Assembly: GCA_017311315.1 (NCBI GenBank)
Contig: CM029617.1
Span: 8,507,820-8,571,819, forward strand
Source of the DNA: Dendrocalamus latiflorus
Taxonomy: Eukaryota; Streptophyta; Magnoliopsida; Poales; Poaceae
Length of the DNA stretch: 64,000 nt
Reading direction: 5' to 3'
The translations under genes were made by a program, and so were the position numbers. Below the pieces are notes generated by a model. It did no database searches, was not told the origin of the DNA, and saw nothing but the letters and a program-made list of their open reading frames with translations. Shown one piece after another: positions 27,501 through 37,660 of the stretch (the stretch's first letter is position 1; the number at the start of each line of letters is the position of its first letter).

Positions 27501-28470
27501 ATGAGTAATTTAGTTGAGAAAATGAATACATGTATACCAAATCAAGTTACTATCTTGCTCTCCATCCGGCTCCCTTTCCCCAAAATACAAATCGGCTACT
27601 GCCTATGTAGGACGTGGCCGTGCTGTGTGGCACTGCGATATGCCGCCTTCTTGCCCCCTCCTCCGTCCGCATCCCAGTGTCCAGTCCTCTTCCAGGACCA
27701 CCCTGGCTTGTTGTGCCAACACTTGCCCGCTCGCCCACACTTCCCCACAAAGGCCGCAAGGCAACTCCTCGTCACGCCGTTACTCCGCCTTCTCCACGTG
27801 GTCATGCACCCATACCTAAGCGCCTCATCACGTTATGTGTGTTGGCCCTAAGGCTAGGGATTTCTTCTCACTCCTATCTCAGCCAATCAGGCTTAGGTGC
27901 GCTCCTCCCAATTCCTCGATCAATCCTCCTCTTCCTTTGGATTGCATCTAGTGGGGTAGGGCTTAGACACTTAGTTGCTAGTTGGAGTTGGGCCTTGTGG
28001 TTGTGGGCTGATATGGCGACATGTGGGCAAATTACCCCATTTGTCCATATTGTAGTTTTCTCTTCCCTCAGTTCAAGGCATGCAGATTAGCTTCCATAGC
28101 TTCATCAATGTGGTCGCCCGGGGTCCGGGAGGAGAGGGGGTGCGCGTTTTGGCACTGGTGGCTGCATCGCCGTGCTAGCCAAACTGGCGGACTGCCTGCA
28201 GTACATGACCGCGGGGAACCCACTAAGCCAGCCGCAAGAGAGCTGGCACATGGAGGTCTGGGCGATGCACCTAGGCTCGGCATCGCCGCTGGCCAACTCC
28301 GAGGGGGTGGGGGCTTCTGGCCACTCCTCAATGGCTCTGCGCATGGTCTTGTGCTATTTATAAGAGGTGGAAGGTCCTCGGGTTCATTTTGTTAAATGCA
28401 CGAGGAATAGTTGTTTGTCAAACCATTGTCGTAATCTAGGTATGCTTGTTATGGTTTTTCCATGTCTGCC
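27501..28470. other. GC-rich part of segmental copy A, no confirmed gene
   Basis: ORFs exist on both strands, but the plus-strand reading frame differs in length from the one in copy B (57974-58570) and neither has a domain I know. On the minus strand a TATA-like element (CTCTTATAAATAGCAC, around 28352-28367) precedes an ATG at 28344, so a minus-strand transcript is conceivable. The frame is not shared over its length between copies. I treat it as non-coding or dead. Confidence 0.4.
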
Positions 28471-28518
28471 TATAATTTCAATGCCAAAGGACTTGGAACT
28501 TAAAATATAGCAGGATAG

Positions 28519-28900
28519 TGTAAGATTTTGGATAAAAACTCACACGATCGCAGTGGACACAACTCACACTTTCATGTGAAACACAAGGAAGAAGATGAAC
28601 AGCACACAGAGTATTTTTGTGGTACCACTCAACTTTGTTCTCTTGTTTTGCCTCTTATTTAAAAGCATCAACTCTGTTGGTTACATGCAGCCTTAAATGC
28701 CGCTGCGTCCTTTGGACTAGCTCCCACGTTCCCTAACCCATGACCTTCACTCATCAGGAGATTAACTCCACTTAAACAACTGGTAGCTATCCACTAACTC
28801 CACATGATGCATGCACCAACTCATAGTCACGCACGGACACACACCTTCATACTCAAAACAAATAACATAAATAAAACTTTTGTCAAGATTAAATCTAACA
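28519..28900 (-). repeat. 3' LTR of the gag-only element, 382 bp
   Basis: Starts TGTAAGATTTTGG and ends AAATCTAACA on the plus strand. It is 20 bp longer than the other LTR because of small internal indels, which imply some age since insertion. Confidence 0.93.
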
Positions 28901-29354
28901 ATATCCCCCTAATCTTGACTTGCTAAACATCACAAGATGAAGTCCGATCTCCTAACCATGCCGCCAGTGACACAACTTGTTGGCGTCTTTCACTTCTTCA
29001 CTGTCGGTGACACACCTTACCAATGACTTTGACGTCTTCCTTAGCTCCAATTGTCTTTCACCGATGGCACAACTTAACGGCGATAGAGACTCTCATCAGA
29101 GCATATACACATGAGAACTTGGATACAACTACAAGAACTCACACACACATGCATCACACACTGACACACCTACGTGCACGAGCATGACATGACTATGCGC
29201 ACGTATGTAACACACCTCCTACGTGCATGACCAAATAAATGACACATGCAACACACCTACTATGTCAAATGACTCAAAATGCAATCGTGCACTAATACTC
29301 GTATACGAACTCAACTAAATTTCACCAAATAAAAATGAAGACTTCTTGTTGGAT

Positions 29355-30212
29355 TTAAAGCAGCGCTGGCTCGTCCTCTGCACCCATTGGAGCAAGAAGA
29401 GCCACCTCCTTCTTCGGCTCGCGACACTCTCTTGCAAAATGTTTGTAGTCCTGGCAGTTGTAGCAACGTACCTTCGCCTTGTCAAAGGCGCTCTTCTTCT
29501 TGTCGAAGCCATAACTCTTCTTGGATCGGGCCTCCCACTCCCTCCTTGTCAATAGCAGATGCTGATCCCCTGCACCTATAGCATGAGATGCCCACCGTTC
29601 TTCATGTGCCTTTAAGCGGCTGATCAACTCTTCGATTGTTATTGTCTTGAGGTCACCAAACTGCTCGATTGGGGAGACTACGGGTAGAAACTTGGCGGGA
29701 ACTGCACGAAAAAAATTTCTTACCGCATAGCTCTCCTCCATCTTGTCACCGAGCCCTCTAATTTTGTTGACAATTGTTGTCAACCGGATGGTGAAGTCGT
29801 CGATCGACTCCGACCCCGTCATGCGCAGCACTTCAAACTCGGATTTGAGGGTCTGTACCTTGGCTTCCCTCACGCGCTCGGTTCCCATGTGCATGGTCTT
29901 CAACACCTCCCACACGGCTTTGGCTGTCTCTTTTTCAACCAACAGGAAGAGCATGTCTTCATGAATACCTTAGTAGATGGCCGCCAATGCTATTTGGTCC
30001 TTGCGTGTGTCAGCGTCGCTGAGCTCGATAGCATCCCATACGCCTTGGGCCTTCATGAATACCTTCATCTTTATCGCCCACATCGCGTAGTTGCTCCTTG
30101 TGAGCACAGGATAGTGAAGCGCCATCGCGGAACTCTCCTTCGTCGGTGCGCTTGCTGATGTTGACGCCTCTAGGTCAACGATCTCCATTCTTCTCGGCAT
30201 TATTTTGGGCAT
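29355..30212 (-). pseudogene. Copia-type gag with CCHC knuckle, one in-frame stop
   Basis: One continuous frame of 286 codons, interrupted only by a TAA at 29972-29970 (after DADTRKDQIALAAIY). The N-terminus contains the LTRSNYAMWAIKMKVFMKAQ motif of copia gag (UBN2/DUF4219 type). The middle matches the gag-polypeptide domain (VWEVLKTMHMGTERVREAKV), and the C-terminus has a zinc knuckle, CYNCQDYKHFAREC. Gag binds RNA and forms the particle. Apart from the single stop the gene looks full length, suggesting recent death or a sequencing artefact. Confidence 0.88.
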
Positions 30213-30216
30213 TCAC

Positions 30217-30231
30217 CAAGCTCTGATACCA
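30217..30231 (-). promoter_or_regulatory. Primer-binding site of the gag-only element
   Basis: Minus strand TGGTATCAGAGCTTG, complementary to the 3' end of initiator Met-tRNA in plant retrotransposons, lying 3 bp inside the 5' LTR. Confidence 0.9.
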
Positions 30232-30233
30232 AA

Positions 30234-30595
30234 TGAAAGATTTTGGATAAAAACTTACACGATTGCAGTGGACACAACTCACACTTTCATGTGAAACACA
30301 AGGAAGAAGATGAACAGCACACAGAGTATTTTTGTGGCACCACTCAACTTTTTTTCTCTCTTGCTTTTCCTCTTATTTAAAAGCATCAACTCTCTGTTGG
30401 TTACATGCAGCCTTAAATGCCGCTGCGTCCTTTGGACTAGCTCCCATGTTCCCTGACCCACCTTCACTCTTTAGGAGATTAACTCCATTTAAACAACTGG
30501 TAGCTATCCACTAACTCATGGTCACGCACGGACACACACCTTCATACTCAAAACAAATAACATAAATAAAACTTTTGTCAAGATTATATCTAACA
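30234..30595 (-). repeat. 5' LTR of the gag-only element, 362 bp
   Basis: Starts TGAAAGATTTTGG and ends TATATCTAACA on the plus strand, closely matching the LTR at 28519-28900. Confidence 0.93.
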
Positions 30596-31187
30596 GATAG
30601 TATATGATAAATTCAAAAAAAAAACGAGTAAGGCTTTCACAATGTACTGTACTTGGGCCCCTTGTATGTCAAAGTTGTCGGGTGCGTTTTTTTGGCTAGA
30701 ACTAATGGTTTATGGCTATGACAGCTGAATTTTAGCTCTAGCGCGAGTGCTCGTGCAAATGAACTGGATGCCGTTAAGCCGCTTTGAAAAAGCTGTCCTA
30801 ATAAACCGCTTCGATATAACGATGGATAAATCGCATTGTTTGTTTATTCAGGAAAAACTGAAAGCCATAAACCATAAGTTGGAAAAAAGAATAGAGGTGG
30901 GTTGGGCAACACTTTGGCTTATGATTTATACCATTTCCTATAGTAACTCACTTTTAAACAGTATGTTTTTTAAGACAGGGTCTATATGTAAATTATAGTA
31001 TAAACTGTATCGAGTTTAGCTGTACTAGCCAAAATCTCATGCGACTATTTCTCTCTACGCATGGCCTCTCGTGAATAGCACAAAAATTAAAAACTTCTGT
31101 CATAAGTCATAACGCACAGTTTAAAAGAACTTACCCTAGAGCCGTCAACTGTTTATGACCCGAATGTTCATGACCCGAAAATCATAA

Positions 31188-31479
31188 GAGCAAGTCCAAT
31201 AATAGAGCCAAGTGTTTAGCTATAAGTCAAGTTATAAGAGCCAAGTTATACAATAATTTATCTACAAAAGGTTTTTTATTATTATGTGGTACCATGTCTC
31301 ACATTCTGTTTCCTATTCCTCCTCACATACATTTATTATCTAGGCCCACCACTGCATAGGCTCCCGTGCCCAGCTTGTTGCTTGCATGAGAGCCAAGCTC
31401 TCATCTCTCTCCTCTCTTCTCTCCCCCACATTAACAAAAATGCTGACTAGCTTGGCTATAAAACCATTTGTACTTGCTC
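31188..31479. mobile_element. Tourist-like MITE, 292 bp, TSD TAA
   Basis: TIR GAGCAAGTCCAATAA at the left and the inverse of TTTGTACTTGCTC at the right, flanked by TAA (31185-31187 and 31480-31482). Copy B has an uninterrupted ATCATAACTAGATG at 60187-60200, the empty site. Confidence 0.9.
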
Positions 31480-31482
31480 TAA

Positions 31483-31765
31483 GGGCATCTCCAATGGTCT
31501 GAGTCAGCTAGCTATATGCATGTACACATCAGCATATATCCTATGTGGAGGAAAGAGAGTATGCAAAAAAAAATCGAGCCAGCTCTTCCTTAAGCACTAG
31601 TCTATAACGTCAAACGAGGCAGCCTCTATAAATTCTGTGTGTGCATGTAAGCATCAAATAGCTATCATTATAGATAGTTCTTTAGAATGCTAGTTTTAGT
31701 GTGTACTATATAAATGATGTGAAAGTCTTATAGTTAGTTGCTAGCTATAACCATTAGAGATGCTC
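31483..31765. mobile_element. Second Tourist-like MITE, 283 bp, sharing a TAA with its neighbour
   Basis: TIR GGGCATCTCCAATGGTC and the inverse of ACCATTAGAGATGCTC, flanked by TAA at 31480-31482 and 31766-31768. The left TAA is also the right TSD of the preceding MITE, so the second element inserted into the TSD of the first (or the reverse). Copy B lacks both. Confidence 0.9.
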
Positions 31766-32149
31766 TAAGTAGATGTTCGTACCTCTCGTTTACGTCACCC
31801 GAAGAAACTATCCTTACCTCTCATTTTTGTCGGCTTGCTTTCCTTTACATGTCCTTATCTCTCGTTTTCGTCCGCTTACTTTCCTTAGTTGGACCGTCCT
31901 AACAAATGACAAGACGAGATAAAAGGAGGAGGAATGAATTCCTCCGAAGCAGAAAGGAGAATAATGACACGGTCACTTCCCAATTTCCCATGGAGGAATG
32001 AATTCCTCCGATGCAGATAGAAGAAAAATGACACGTTCGCTTCCCATAGCCAAACGGTGCCGGTCAATTGGCCCATTGGTCCGCTGACCCGCCCCCAAAA
32101 TTTTGTCTCCAAAGGATAGGTGATGGCATGGCGCTGTTGCTTATATGGC

Positions 32150-32345
32150 ATGTTTTTTTTATTTTAATTTATGACTTTTAGTCTATTTATGAGAGAAATT
32201 TTAAAATAACAGAAATTCACGTATGATTTTAGATAACATAAATAAAGTCGTTACAGTATGTACTATAATTAACCTATAGACCTCGTTTTGAAAAGATATC
32301 TTATTTAAAAACTAATTACTATAGAAAAATCAAAAAATAGCTTTT
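32150..32345. mobile_element. MITE-like repeat upstream of small-gene copy 3
   Basis: This shares TATGGCTTTTA/ACTTTTAGTC, TTCACGT, CAGTATGTACTA and TTAAAA(G/A)CTA landmarks with 52205-52450, and in opposite orientation with 30930-31140. It sits between the end of segmental copy A and the small gene. No clean target duplication was found. Confidence 0.5.
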
Positions 32346-32549
32346 AAAAATCGAAAAAAATCACATGAAATGAACAAGAACTTCCTAGCTCTCCACGAGG
32401 GCCGACTCCATGGGTATGGGTCTGGGCTGGCCCGGACCGGCCCGTTTGCATGCCGACGGCCGACCCGTCTAGCTTGCTCTATAAAGCGGCTGAGCCGAGA
32501 ATGCCAGCACGTGCACTGCCGATCCTTTGCAACGACACCCACGCGCAAA

Positions 32550-32874
32550 ATGGCCGCCCCAGCAGTGCGCTATCTCCGGCGTCTGGACGAGCCGATCAGG
32601 ATGGGCCGCCGCGCGCCCCGCCAGGTTCAAGTCCAGCAGCTGCTGCTCCTCGACTCCGGCCGTCTGTTCATGCTGCTCGGCGCGATGCTTCTCATGTGGC
32701 AGCTGACCCCCTGCGACGACAACGCCAAGCGCGTCTTCTTCACCGCCTTCCTCCTATGGGCTATGGACGACGGGCGCCGCGCTCGCGGCGCTGTCGGTGG
32801 TCACCCGGCAGTTCCCGAGGCTCGCGGCCGCCGTCGCGAGGGCGCCCCACGGCTACTTTCTTGGCGGTCTCTAG
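32550..32874 (+). pseudogene. Small two-pass membrane protein, copy 3 (frameshifted)
   Basis: This copy keeps the ancestral start, MAAPAVRYLRRLDEP, with a CTCTATAAAG TATA box about 70 bp upstream. The first hydrophobic stretch (LFMLLGAMLLMWQL), the acidic loop TPCDDNAK and the start of the second hydrophobic stretch (VFFTAFLLWAM) are intact. A one-base gain near 32766 then shifts the frame. The aligned stop TAG is at 32872-32874, and the shifted frame runs on to 32984 with an arginine-rich tail. The segment length is 325 bp, not a multiple of three, which confirms the shift. A 144-aa aberrant protein is possible but would lack the second membrane segment. Confidence 0.72.
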
Positions 32875-33590
32875 TCCAGTCTCCTCCACGCCGCTCCACA
32901 CACCGCATGTCTCGCTCGTCCGTGCTCTCCATATGTTTGGTGTTCTCTCGTACTCGATGCGTACCACCAATTACAGCCCCGTAATGTAATTAATAATATA
33001 ACCTTCGAGTGTCATCACGAACTTCTCCGATCAGCGCTATCCAAACAATCGTATATGAATAAATTGTTGTCATTTCATCCTAGTTTTGACTTGAAGATGG
33101 ATCAGAAATTCGTAATGGTACGCCTCTTTGGAGTTGGGCCGTATGGCCGTGAGATCCCTTGGAGTGTGGTGCAAAGACTCGAAACAATTTCCTCCATCCG
33201 ATGCCTGACAAAATTTCATCATGCAGCCAGTTCCTTTCTTCACCTCAAAGGCCCACGCGATTGGATACGGGGCTCAGCCCAAAAAATACGAATCCAAACC
33301 ATCAGACCACGATCCAACGGCCACCAATAATAGCTCCAAGACCACTCCCGTCCCGTGTACCACCGCCGATTCGACGTGTGCTGCTTCGAAACAATTTCCT
33401 CCATGCGATGCCTGACCAGATTTCATCATGCGACCCATTAGGGTGTAGTGTCAAGTCCCACAATAGCCCAATGTAAAACAAGCCTAGGCCTGTGTCCATC
33501 ACAGAGAAGCCTATTGACGGCCCAACTAAGTGGCGAGGCCGGAGGTGGCGGAGTAGGGGGGACACGAACGCTGCCGCGGTAGCTCAAGGC
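32875..33590 (+). other. 3' flank of small-gene copy 3
   Basis: 32875-33300 is the conserved flank shared with the other copies. 33375-33430 partly repeats 33177-33225 (AAACAATTTCCTCCAT...TTTCATCATGCG). 33424-33590 matches 51095-51208 joined to 51997-52046. The interval ends at CGCGGTAGCTC, where the Harbinger element begins; the paralogue continues there without interruption. Confidence 0.65.
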
Positions 33591-33824
33591 CCTGTTTATT
33601 TCAGATTCTAGGCAAGCTAGCTACTTCTAGTAACCAAAAGCTCTCCCAAACAGTCCAGCTTTTGGGCCAGCTACTGAGAATCTGAAAATCTGGGGGAGGC
33701 ATAATTGTACTGGGACCGAGTAGCTGCAATAGCCCAGCTTCTCACAGATTCTGCGGACTAGTGCCATTAAAGTTCAAGTTATTTACCCGCAAATGCCACT
33801 GGTTAAATACACCGGATTCCCCCC

Positions 33825-34120
33825 GCGCCCCCCAGATCCCTCGTGCCCCCCAGCGCCCCCTCCCCCCGGGTCTTCCCAGATCCGCCGCCGCCCCGTCGGC
33901 CCCTCCCCCGCCGCCCCCTCCCCAGATCCCCCGCCGGCCCGTCGCCCCTCCCCAGATCCGTCGCCGCCCCGTCGCCCCTCCCCAGATCCGCCGCCGCCCC
34001 GTCGCCCCCTCCCCCCAGATCCCCCTCCCCCTGCCGCCCCGTCGCCCCTCCCCAGATCCGCCACCGCCCCATCGCCCCCTCCCCCGCCGCCCCCTCCCCA
34101 GATCCCTCGCCGGCCGCTCC
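33825..34120. repeat. C-rich minisatellite in the Harbinger leader
   Basis: Imperfect units of about 30 bp built on CCCCTCCCCAGATCCGCCGC and GCCCCGTCG are repeated six or more times, with almost no G-to-C balance (strong strand asymmetry). All three plus-strand frames stay open and give Pro-rich translations, an effect of the repeat. It lies in the 5' leader of the Myb-like gene. Confidence 0.85.
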
Positions 34121-34774
34121 TCCTCCCGCTCGGCCTCCTCCTCTACGCCCGGCCGCTCCTCCTCCCGCCCTGGCGCTCGGCCTCCTCGTCAACGCCGTCC
34201 TCAACGACCGGCCGAGAAAAGGTTAGTTGAAGTACGTCGTCCTCAACGACAGCCCGGCCGCTCCTCCTCATCAAGTGCAGTTCATGTTTGTTATGTCGAT
34301 GTACTGTTGATCTGAATTTTGTGAAACCATTGACCGCCACTTATGTTGATCTGAATTTTGTGAAACCATTGAATTATGTTCATGGAGCAGTATTTGATGC
34401 AATATTTGGAGCAGTGGATGTATGTTCATGAATTGTGTGCTTCCTGGAGCAGTGGATGAATTATGTTCATGAAACCAATTATTGTTTGGTTAGACTTCTA
34501 GAGCAGTGGATGAATTATGTTCATGAAACCAATTGGACTTTTTTTTCATAAAAGGAATAACTCTGCACTAATTATTTCTTGTCATGAATTATGCTCAATA
34601 GTGATGGCTGCATTAGTGATGAAAAGTTGGCCATCTGGGCTTCTAGTCTAATTAATCCTATTAGTCAGATGGCTGTGGTAAATTTCAATTCATTAGTTTT
34701 ATATGTAGTTTCATTTACACAAAACTGAAGCATATTTTGTGAAACATCTTGTATGTATGTATGTATGAAACTAG

Positions 34775-35700
34775 ATGGAGAAAGGGAAGACACCAAAAGC
34801 AAGTTGGGATGCCTGGGCAACCAAAATATTTTGTGAAATATGTAGGGATGAAGTACTAGCTGGAAATAGGCCATCTGCAGCCTTGAATGCCACTGGTTAC
34901 AAAAATCTACAAGAAAAATTCAATGCAAAGACAAATAGAAACTATGACCGGACCAAGCTAAAGAATCGTTAGGATGCTTTGAAGAGGGAATGCAGCTTAT
35001 GGATTGAGCTAAAAAAGAATGCAACCAGTCTTGGTTGGGATGTCCAAAATGGAACAATTGTTGCAGATGACGAATGGTGGACAGAAAAAATAGCGGTATG
35101 CCATTGACATTTGTAAAATTATTTTCCATTCAATGCTTTGTGGCACCATTTTGTAAATAATTATGCATATCTTTTTTGTAGGCCAACAAAGATTATGCCA
35201 AGTTCCGGTACACACCAATGGAGAACCTAGATGAGCTGGAAGTTATGTTCCAAAACATCCATGTGTCTGGTTCATCTTCTATTATTCCTGGTAGTCGTGA
35301 AAGCACAACCCCAGTTAATGTTGACGATGATATCGTCGATATTGGGGATGATGATAGCTCTCATGATAAGAAGACCAAGGTTGGAAAGCGTAAGGGGGGT
35401 AGCATTGCGCCTAGCCCAAATAAAAAGAAGAGTCCTATGATTAAGGAAGTGAAACGTCTAGTTGACATGATTGCTACTAACAATTCTGTGACATCTGACC
35501 GGAATGACAAATTGGACAATGAGATCATAGAGCACTTGCGCATGGCTGTGAGATGTGGAGCCAAAGAAGGAAGTGATGAACACTACATTGCAACCAAACT
35601 TTTTATTAAACAAGAGTATCGTGCAGTGTTTCGTTCATTTGAAACCGATGAAGGGAGAGTTGCATGGCTTAAGAGGATGTATGAAGATAGGAAGAAGTAG
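34775..35700 (+). pseudogene. Harbinger Myb/SANT-like protein, one nonsense codon
   Basis: The two-exon gene has exon 1 at 34775-35095, an intron at 35096-35181 (GTATGC...TTTTTGTAG) and exon 2 at 35182-35700, 279 residues if read through. The N-terminal trihelix/Myb-SANT domain shows WDAWATKIFCEICRDEV and GYKNLQEKFNAKTNRNYDR. Where the family has a conserved Trp after LKNR there is TAG (34970-34972). After the intron come YAKFRYTPMENLDELEVMF and an acidic, Ser-rich region, then a KKxKVGKRKGG-type basic segment and a C-terminal helix (AWLKRMYEDRKK). In PIF/Harbinger elements this protein helps the transposase enter the nucleus and bind the ends. One point mutation separates it from a full ORF. 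Confidence 0.88.
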
Positions 35701-35954
35701 AACCTATTTGTAATCTTGTTTAAGAGTATCTGTCGGCTTGTTTCAGATTATGCTTTTTATGTAATCTTGTTGTGTTTGATACTCTATTTATACCTATGTG
35801 TTTTATGTGTTTCAGGCCTATGTATGAGATTAATTGTTATCCATTTTCTCTGATTCATGTGGTTAATTTACTGGATGTTTCTATATAGTTTTAGACCTAT
35901 TTTTGTTATGTTGATCTACATTTCTCATGTTATCAATTTTCTCATGAACTGTAG

Positions 35955-37231
35955 ATGAGCACATCCAGTGAGAGTGATGACTCAAATGACAGCGATGGAA
36001 CATCAGTTGAGGTTAAGCGTCATAAATTAATTCTACAAGCTGCTGCAATAGTTGCTCTCATAGGTATGCACCATGCTGAAACTTATCTCCAAAAAAGGAA
36101 AAGAGTTACTCCACGGCAATCTGGGAATCAGTGGGTTATGGATCAACTTAGGGTAACAAAAGATTGTTATCGTATGTTTTGGATGACTCCTGCAGTTTTT
36201 TACAAGTTGCATGACACACTAGTAGAAAGTTATAGTCTGAAATCAACTAGAGATTGTAATTCCATTGAAGCTCTTGATATGTTCTTGTGGATGTGTGGTG
36301 GACCTCAATTATTTAGCCAAGCTGAGAACCGATTTAAACGGTCAACTGAAAAAATTAGTACAAAATTCAGAGAAGTTCTTAAGTGTGTTAATGAGCTAGC
36401 CAAGCACAACATAAAACCAAAGGAGTCGCAATCTACTGTGCACCCAAAGCTTCAAGATTCTCGGTTCTCACCCTATTTCAACAATTGCATTGGAGCAATA
36501 GATGGCACACATATCCCAGTTGTAGTGCCAGCCAAGGATCTAATTGCACACATTGGTCGTCATGGGTATCCTACTCAAAATGTTATGGCGATTTGCGACT
36601 TTGATATGAGGTTCATTTTTGTTGTTGCTGGATGGCCTGGATCTGCCCATGACTCTCGTATATTCAATGACACTCTATCTCGGTACTCAGAATATTTCCC
36701 ACACCCTGAAGATGGTAATACAATTATCTATTTCTATCTCTCATTTTATACATTGTCATTAATCCGATTTGATTCTTGTAGGGAAATTTTATCTAGTTGA
36801 TGCCGGTTATCCTAATAGAAAGGGATACCTCGCTCCGTACAAAGGGCAAAAGTATCACTTGCCGGAGTTTCAACGGGGAGGGCGCCCAAGTGGCCAAAAG
36901 GAGGTCTTCATCATGCTCATTCCTCTCTTCGTAATGTGATTGAACGTGCGTTTGGCGTGCTAAAGATGAAGTGGCAAATTCTATTGCATATGCCAATCTA
37001 TAAGGTTGAGAGGCAAACGAAGACCATCATTGCTTGTATGGCGCTTCATAATTTCATTCGAGACAGTGCTTGAGTGACCATCTCTTTGAGAGGTGTGATG
37101 ATGATGAAGAGTACATGCCACATGTTGATTCAAACACAGGAGGTGGTTACATTGGCACGGCACAAGATGATTGTGATATGTGTGCCTTTCGTGATTCCAT
37201 AGCTAACGGCTTGATGGCTTCAAGAATATAG
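35955..37231 (+). pseudogene. Harbinger DDE transposase, two frameshifts
   Basis: Exon 1 is 35955-36714 and ends with a phase-1 donor (GATG|GTAATAC). The intron is 36715-36781 (TTCTTGTAG). Exon 2 is 36782-37231. The protein has an N-terminal helix-turn-helix region (FWMTPAVFYKLHDTLVESY, then DMFLWMCG) and the DDE_4 nuclease core: GAIDGTHIPV with the first Asp, WPGSAHDSRIF with the second, YLVDAGYPN, and NVIERAFGVLKMKW with the Glu. A one-base deletion near 36912 (after GQKEVF) and another near 37071 (after IRDSA) break the frame. Without them the ORF would reach TAG at 37229-37231. The upstream gene is its usual partner. Confidence 0.9.
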
Positions 37232-37539
37232 ATAGTACCATAGAAGTTCCTTTTGATGGTGATATGTGCGCATTATATGCCTATGAACACCTTTTGTACG
37301 TTCCTTTTGTATGGAGACATGGTAGTTATTCATATTAATATTTAAAATTATGATTTGGAGTCAAATTTATTGTCATGAAATTTTAATATTAGTTTTTCAA
37401 TGTTTGAACTAAGTACTACAAATTTACAGTATGAATATCTCTTCTATCAATACATAATCAGGATATCAATTCACCTAAGGGCATTTTAGTCAATACATCT
37501 ATCAGGATACCAGCTGCACAGCTAGAATCCAGGATGCCA

Positions 37540-37630
37540 AACAGGCTAGCTACTCAGACCAGCTGCTACTCAGACTAGCCAGCTACTCAGACCAGCCAGC
37601 TAGCTACTCAGGCCAGCTAGCTACTCAGAA
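37540..37630. repeat. Tandem CTACTCAGACCAGC-type array at the Harbinger right edge
   Basis: About five imperfect 15-22 bp units containing GCTACTCAGA and CCAGC. The left end of the element holds the inverse-like words CCAGCTACTGAGAATCT (33668-33685), so the array probably expanded from subterminal sequence of the element. Confidence 0.7.
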
Positions 37631-37660
37631 TCTCGTACTCGATGCGTACCACCAATTACC
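37631..37660 (+). other. Remnant of small-gene copy 4 flank, left piece
   Basis: TCGTACTCGATGCGTACC and the following ACCAATTACC match 32950-32977. The match stops exactly at the LTR insertion and resumes at 42571-42897, where it runs into copia sequence. The coding part of copy 4 is absent. Confidence 0.85.

Larger units (their letters stand above)
28519..30595 (-). mobile_element. Gag-only (TR-GAG-type) LTR retrotransposon, TSD GATAG
   Basis: Two LTRs (28519-28900 and 30234-30595) are bounded by TG...CA ends and the whole is flanked by GATAG (28514-28518 and 30596-30600). On the minus strand, a primer-binding site TGGTATCAGAGCTTGG (30216-30231) follows the 5' LTR, the standard Met-tRNA type. 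A polypurine tract (reverse of ATATCCCCCTAAT) sits beside the 3' LTR at 28901. The interior is only about 1.3 kb and encodes gag alone, with no protease, integrase or reverse transcriptase. It must therefore have moved with enzymes from another copia element. Confidence 0.93.
26377..32137 (+). repeat. Segmental duplication copy A
   Basis: 26377-28499 is closely similar and collinear, in the same orientation, to 56795-58975. 30725-31187 matches 58974-59190 plus 59929-60191, and 31769-32137 matches 60195-60494. The unit includes a 354-bp LTR, a long AT segment, and a GC-rich block. Copy A alone carries the gag-only retrotransposon (28519-30595) and the MITE pair (31188-31765). Copy B alone carries an hAT (59191-59920). 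At 31926-32050 copy A also has an approximately 63-bp tandem duplication (GGAGGAATGAATTCCTCCGA repeated) that is single in copy B. Confidence 0.88.
33591..37558 (+). mobile_element. PIF/Harbinger DNA transposon, about 4 kb, both genes present but inactivated
   Basis: The left end reads GGCCCTGTTTATTTCAGATT, and the right end inverted reads GCCTGTTTGGCATCC followed by GGATTCTAGC, both in the style of Harbinger termini. The interior carries, in the same direction, a Myb/SANT-like gene and a DDE transposase gene, the pair that defines autonomous PIF/Harbinger elements. The expected 3-bp target duplication is not clean (AAG versus TAG), so boundaries are approximate by a few bases. The right end is followed by a tandem array of CTACTCAGACCAGC-type units to 37630. 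Confidence 0.85.

Noticed and set aside
32370..32984. A 204-aa gene at small-gene copy 3
   Set aside because: It starts upstream of the TATA box and ends in a shifted frame; the aligned gene is 32550-32874 with a one-base gain.
33761..34315. 184-codon proline-rich ORF
   Set aside because: All three frames are open across a C-rich minisatellite; the Pro-rich sequence is a by-product of the repeat and lies in the Harbinger leader.
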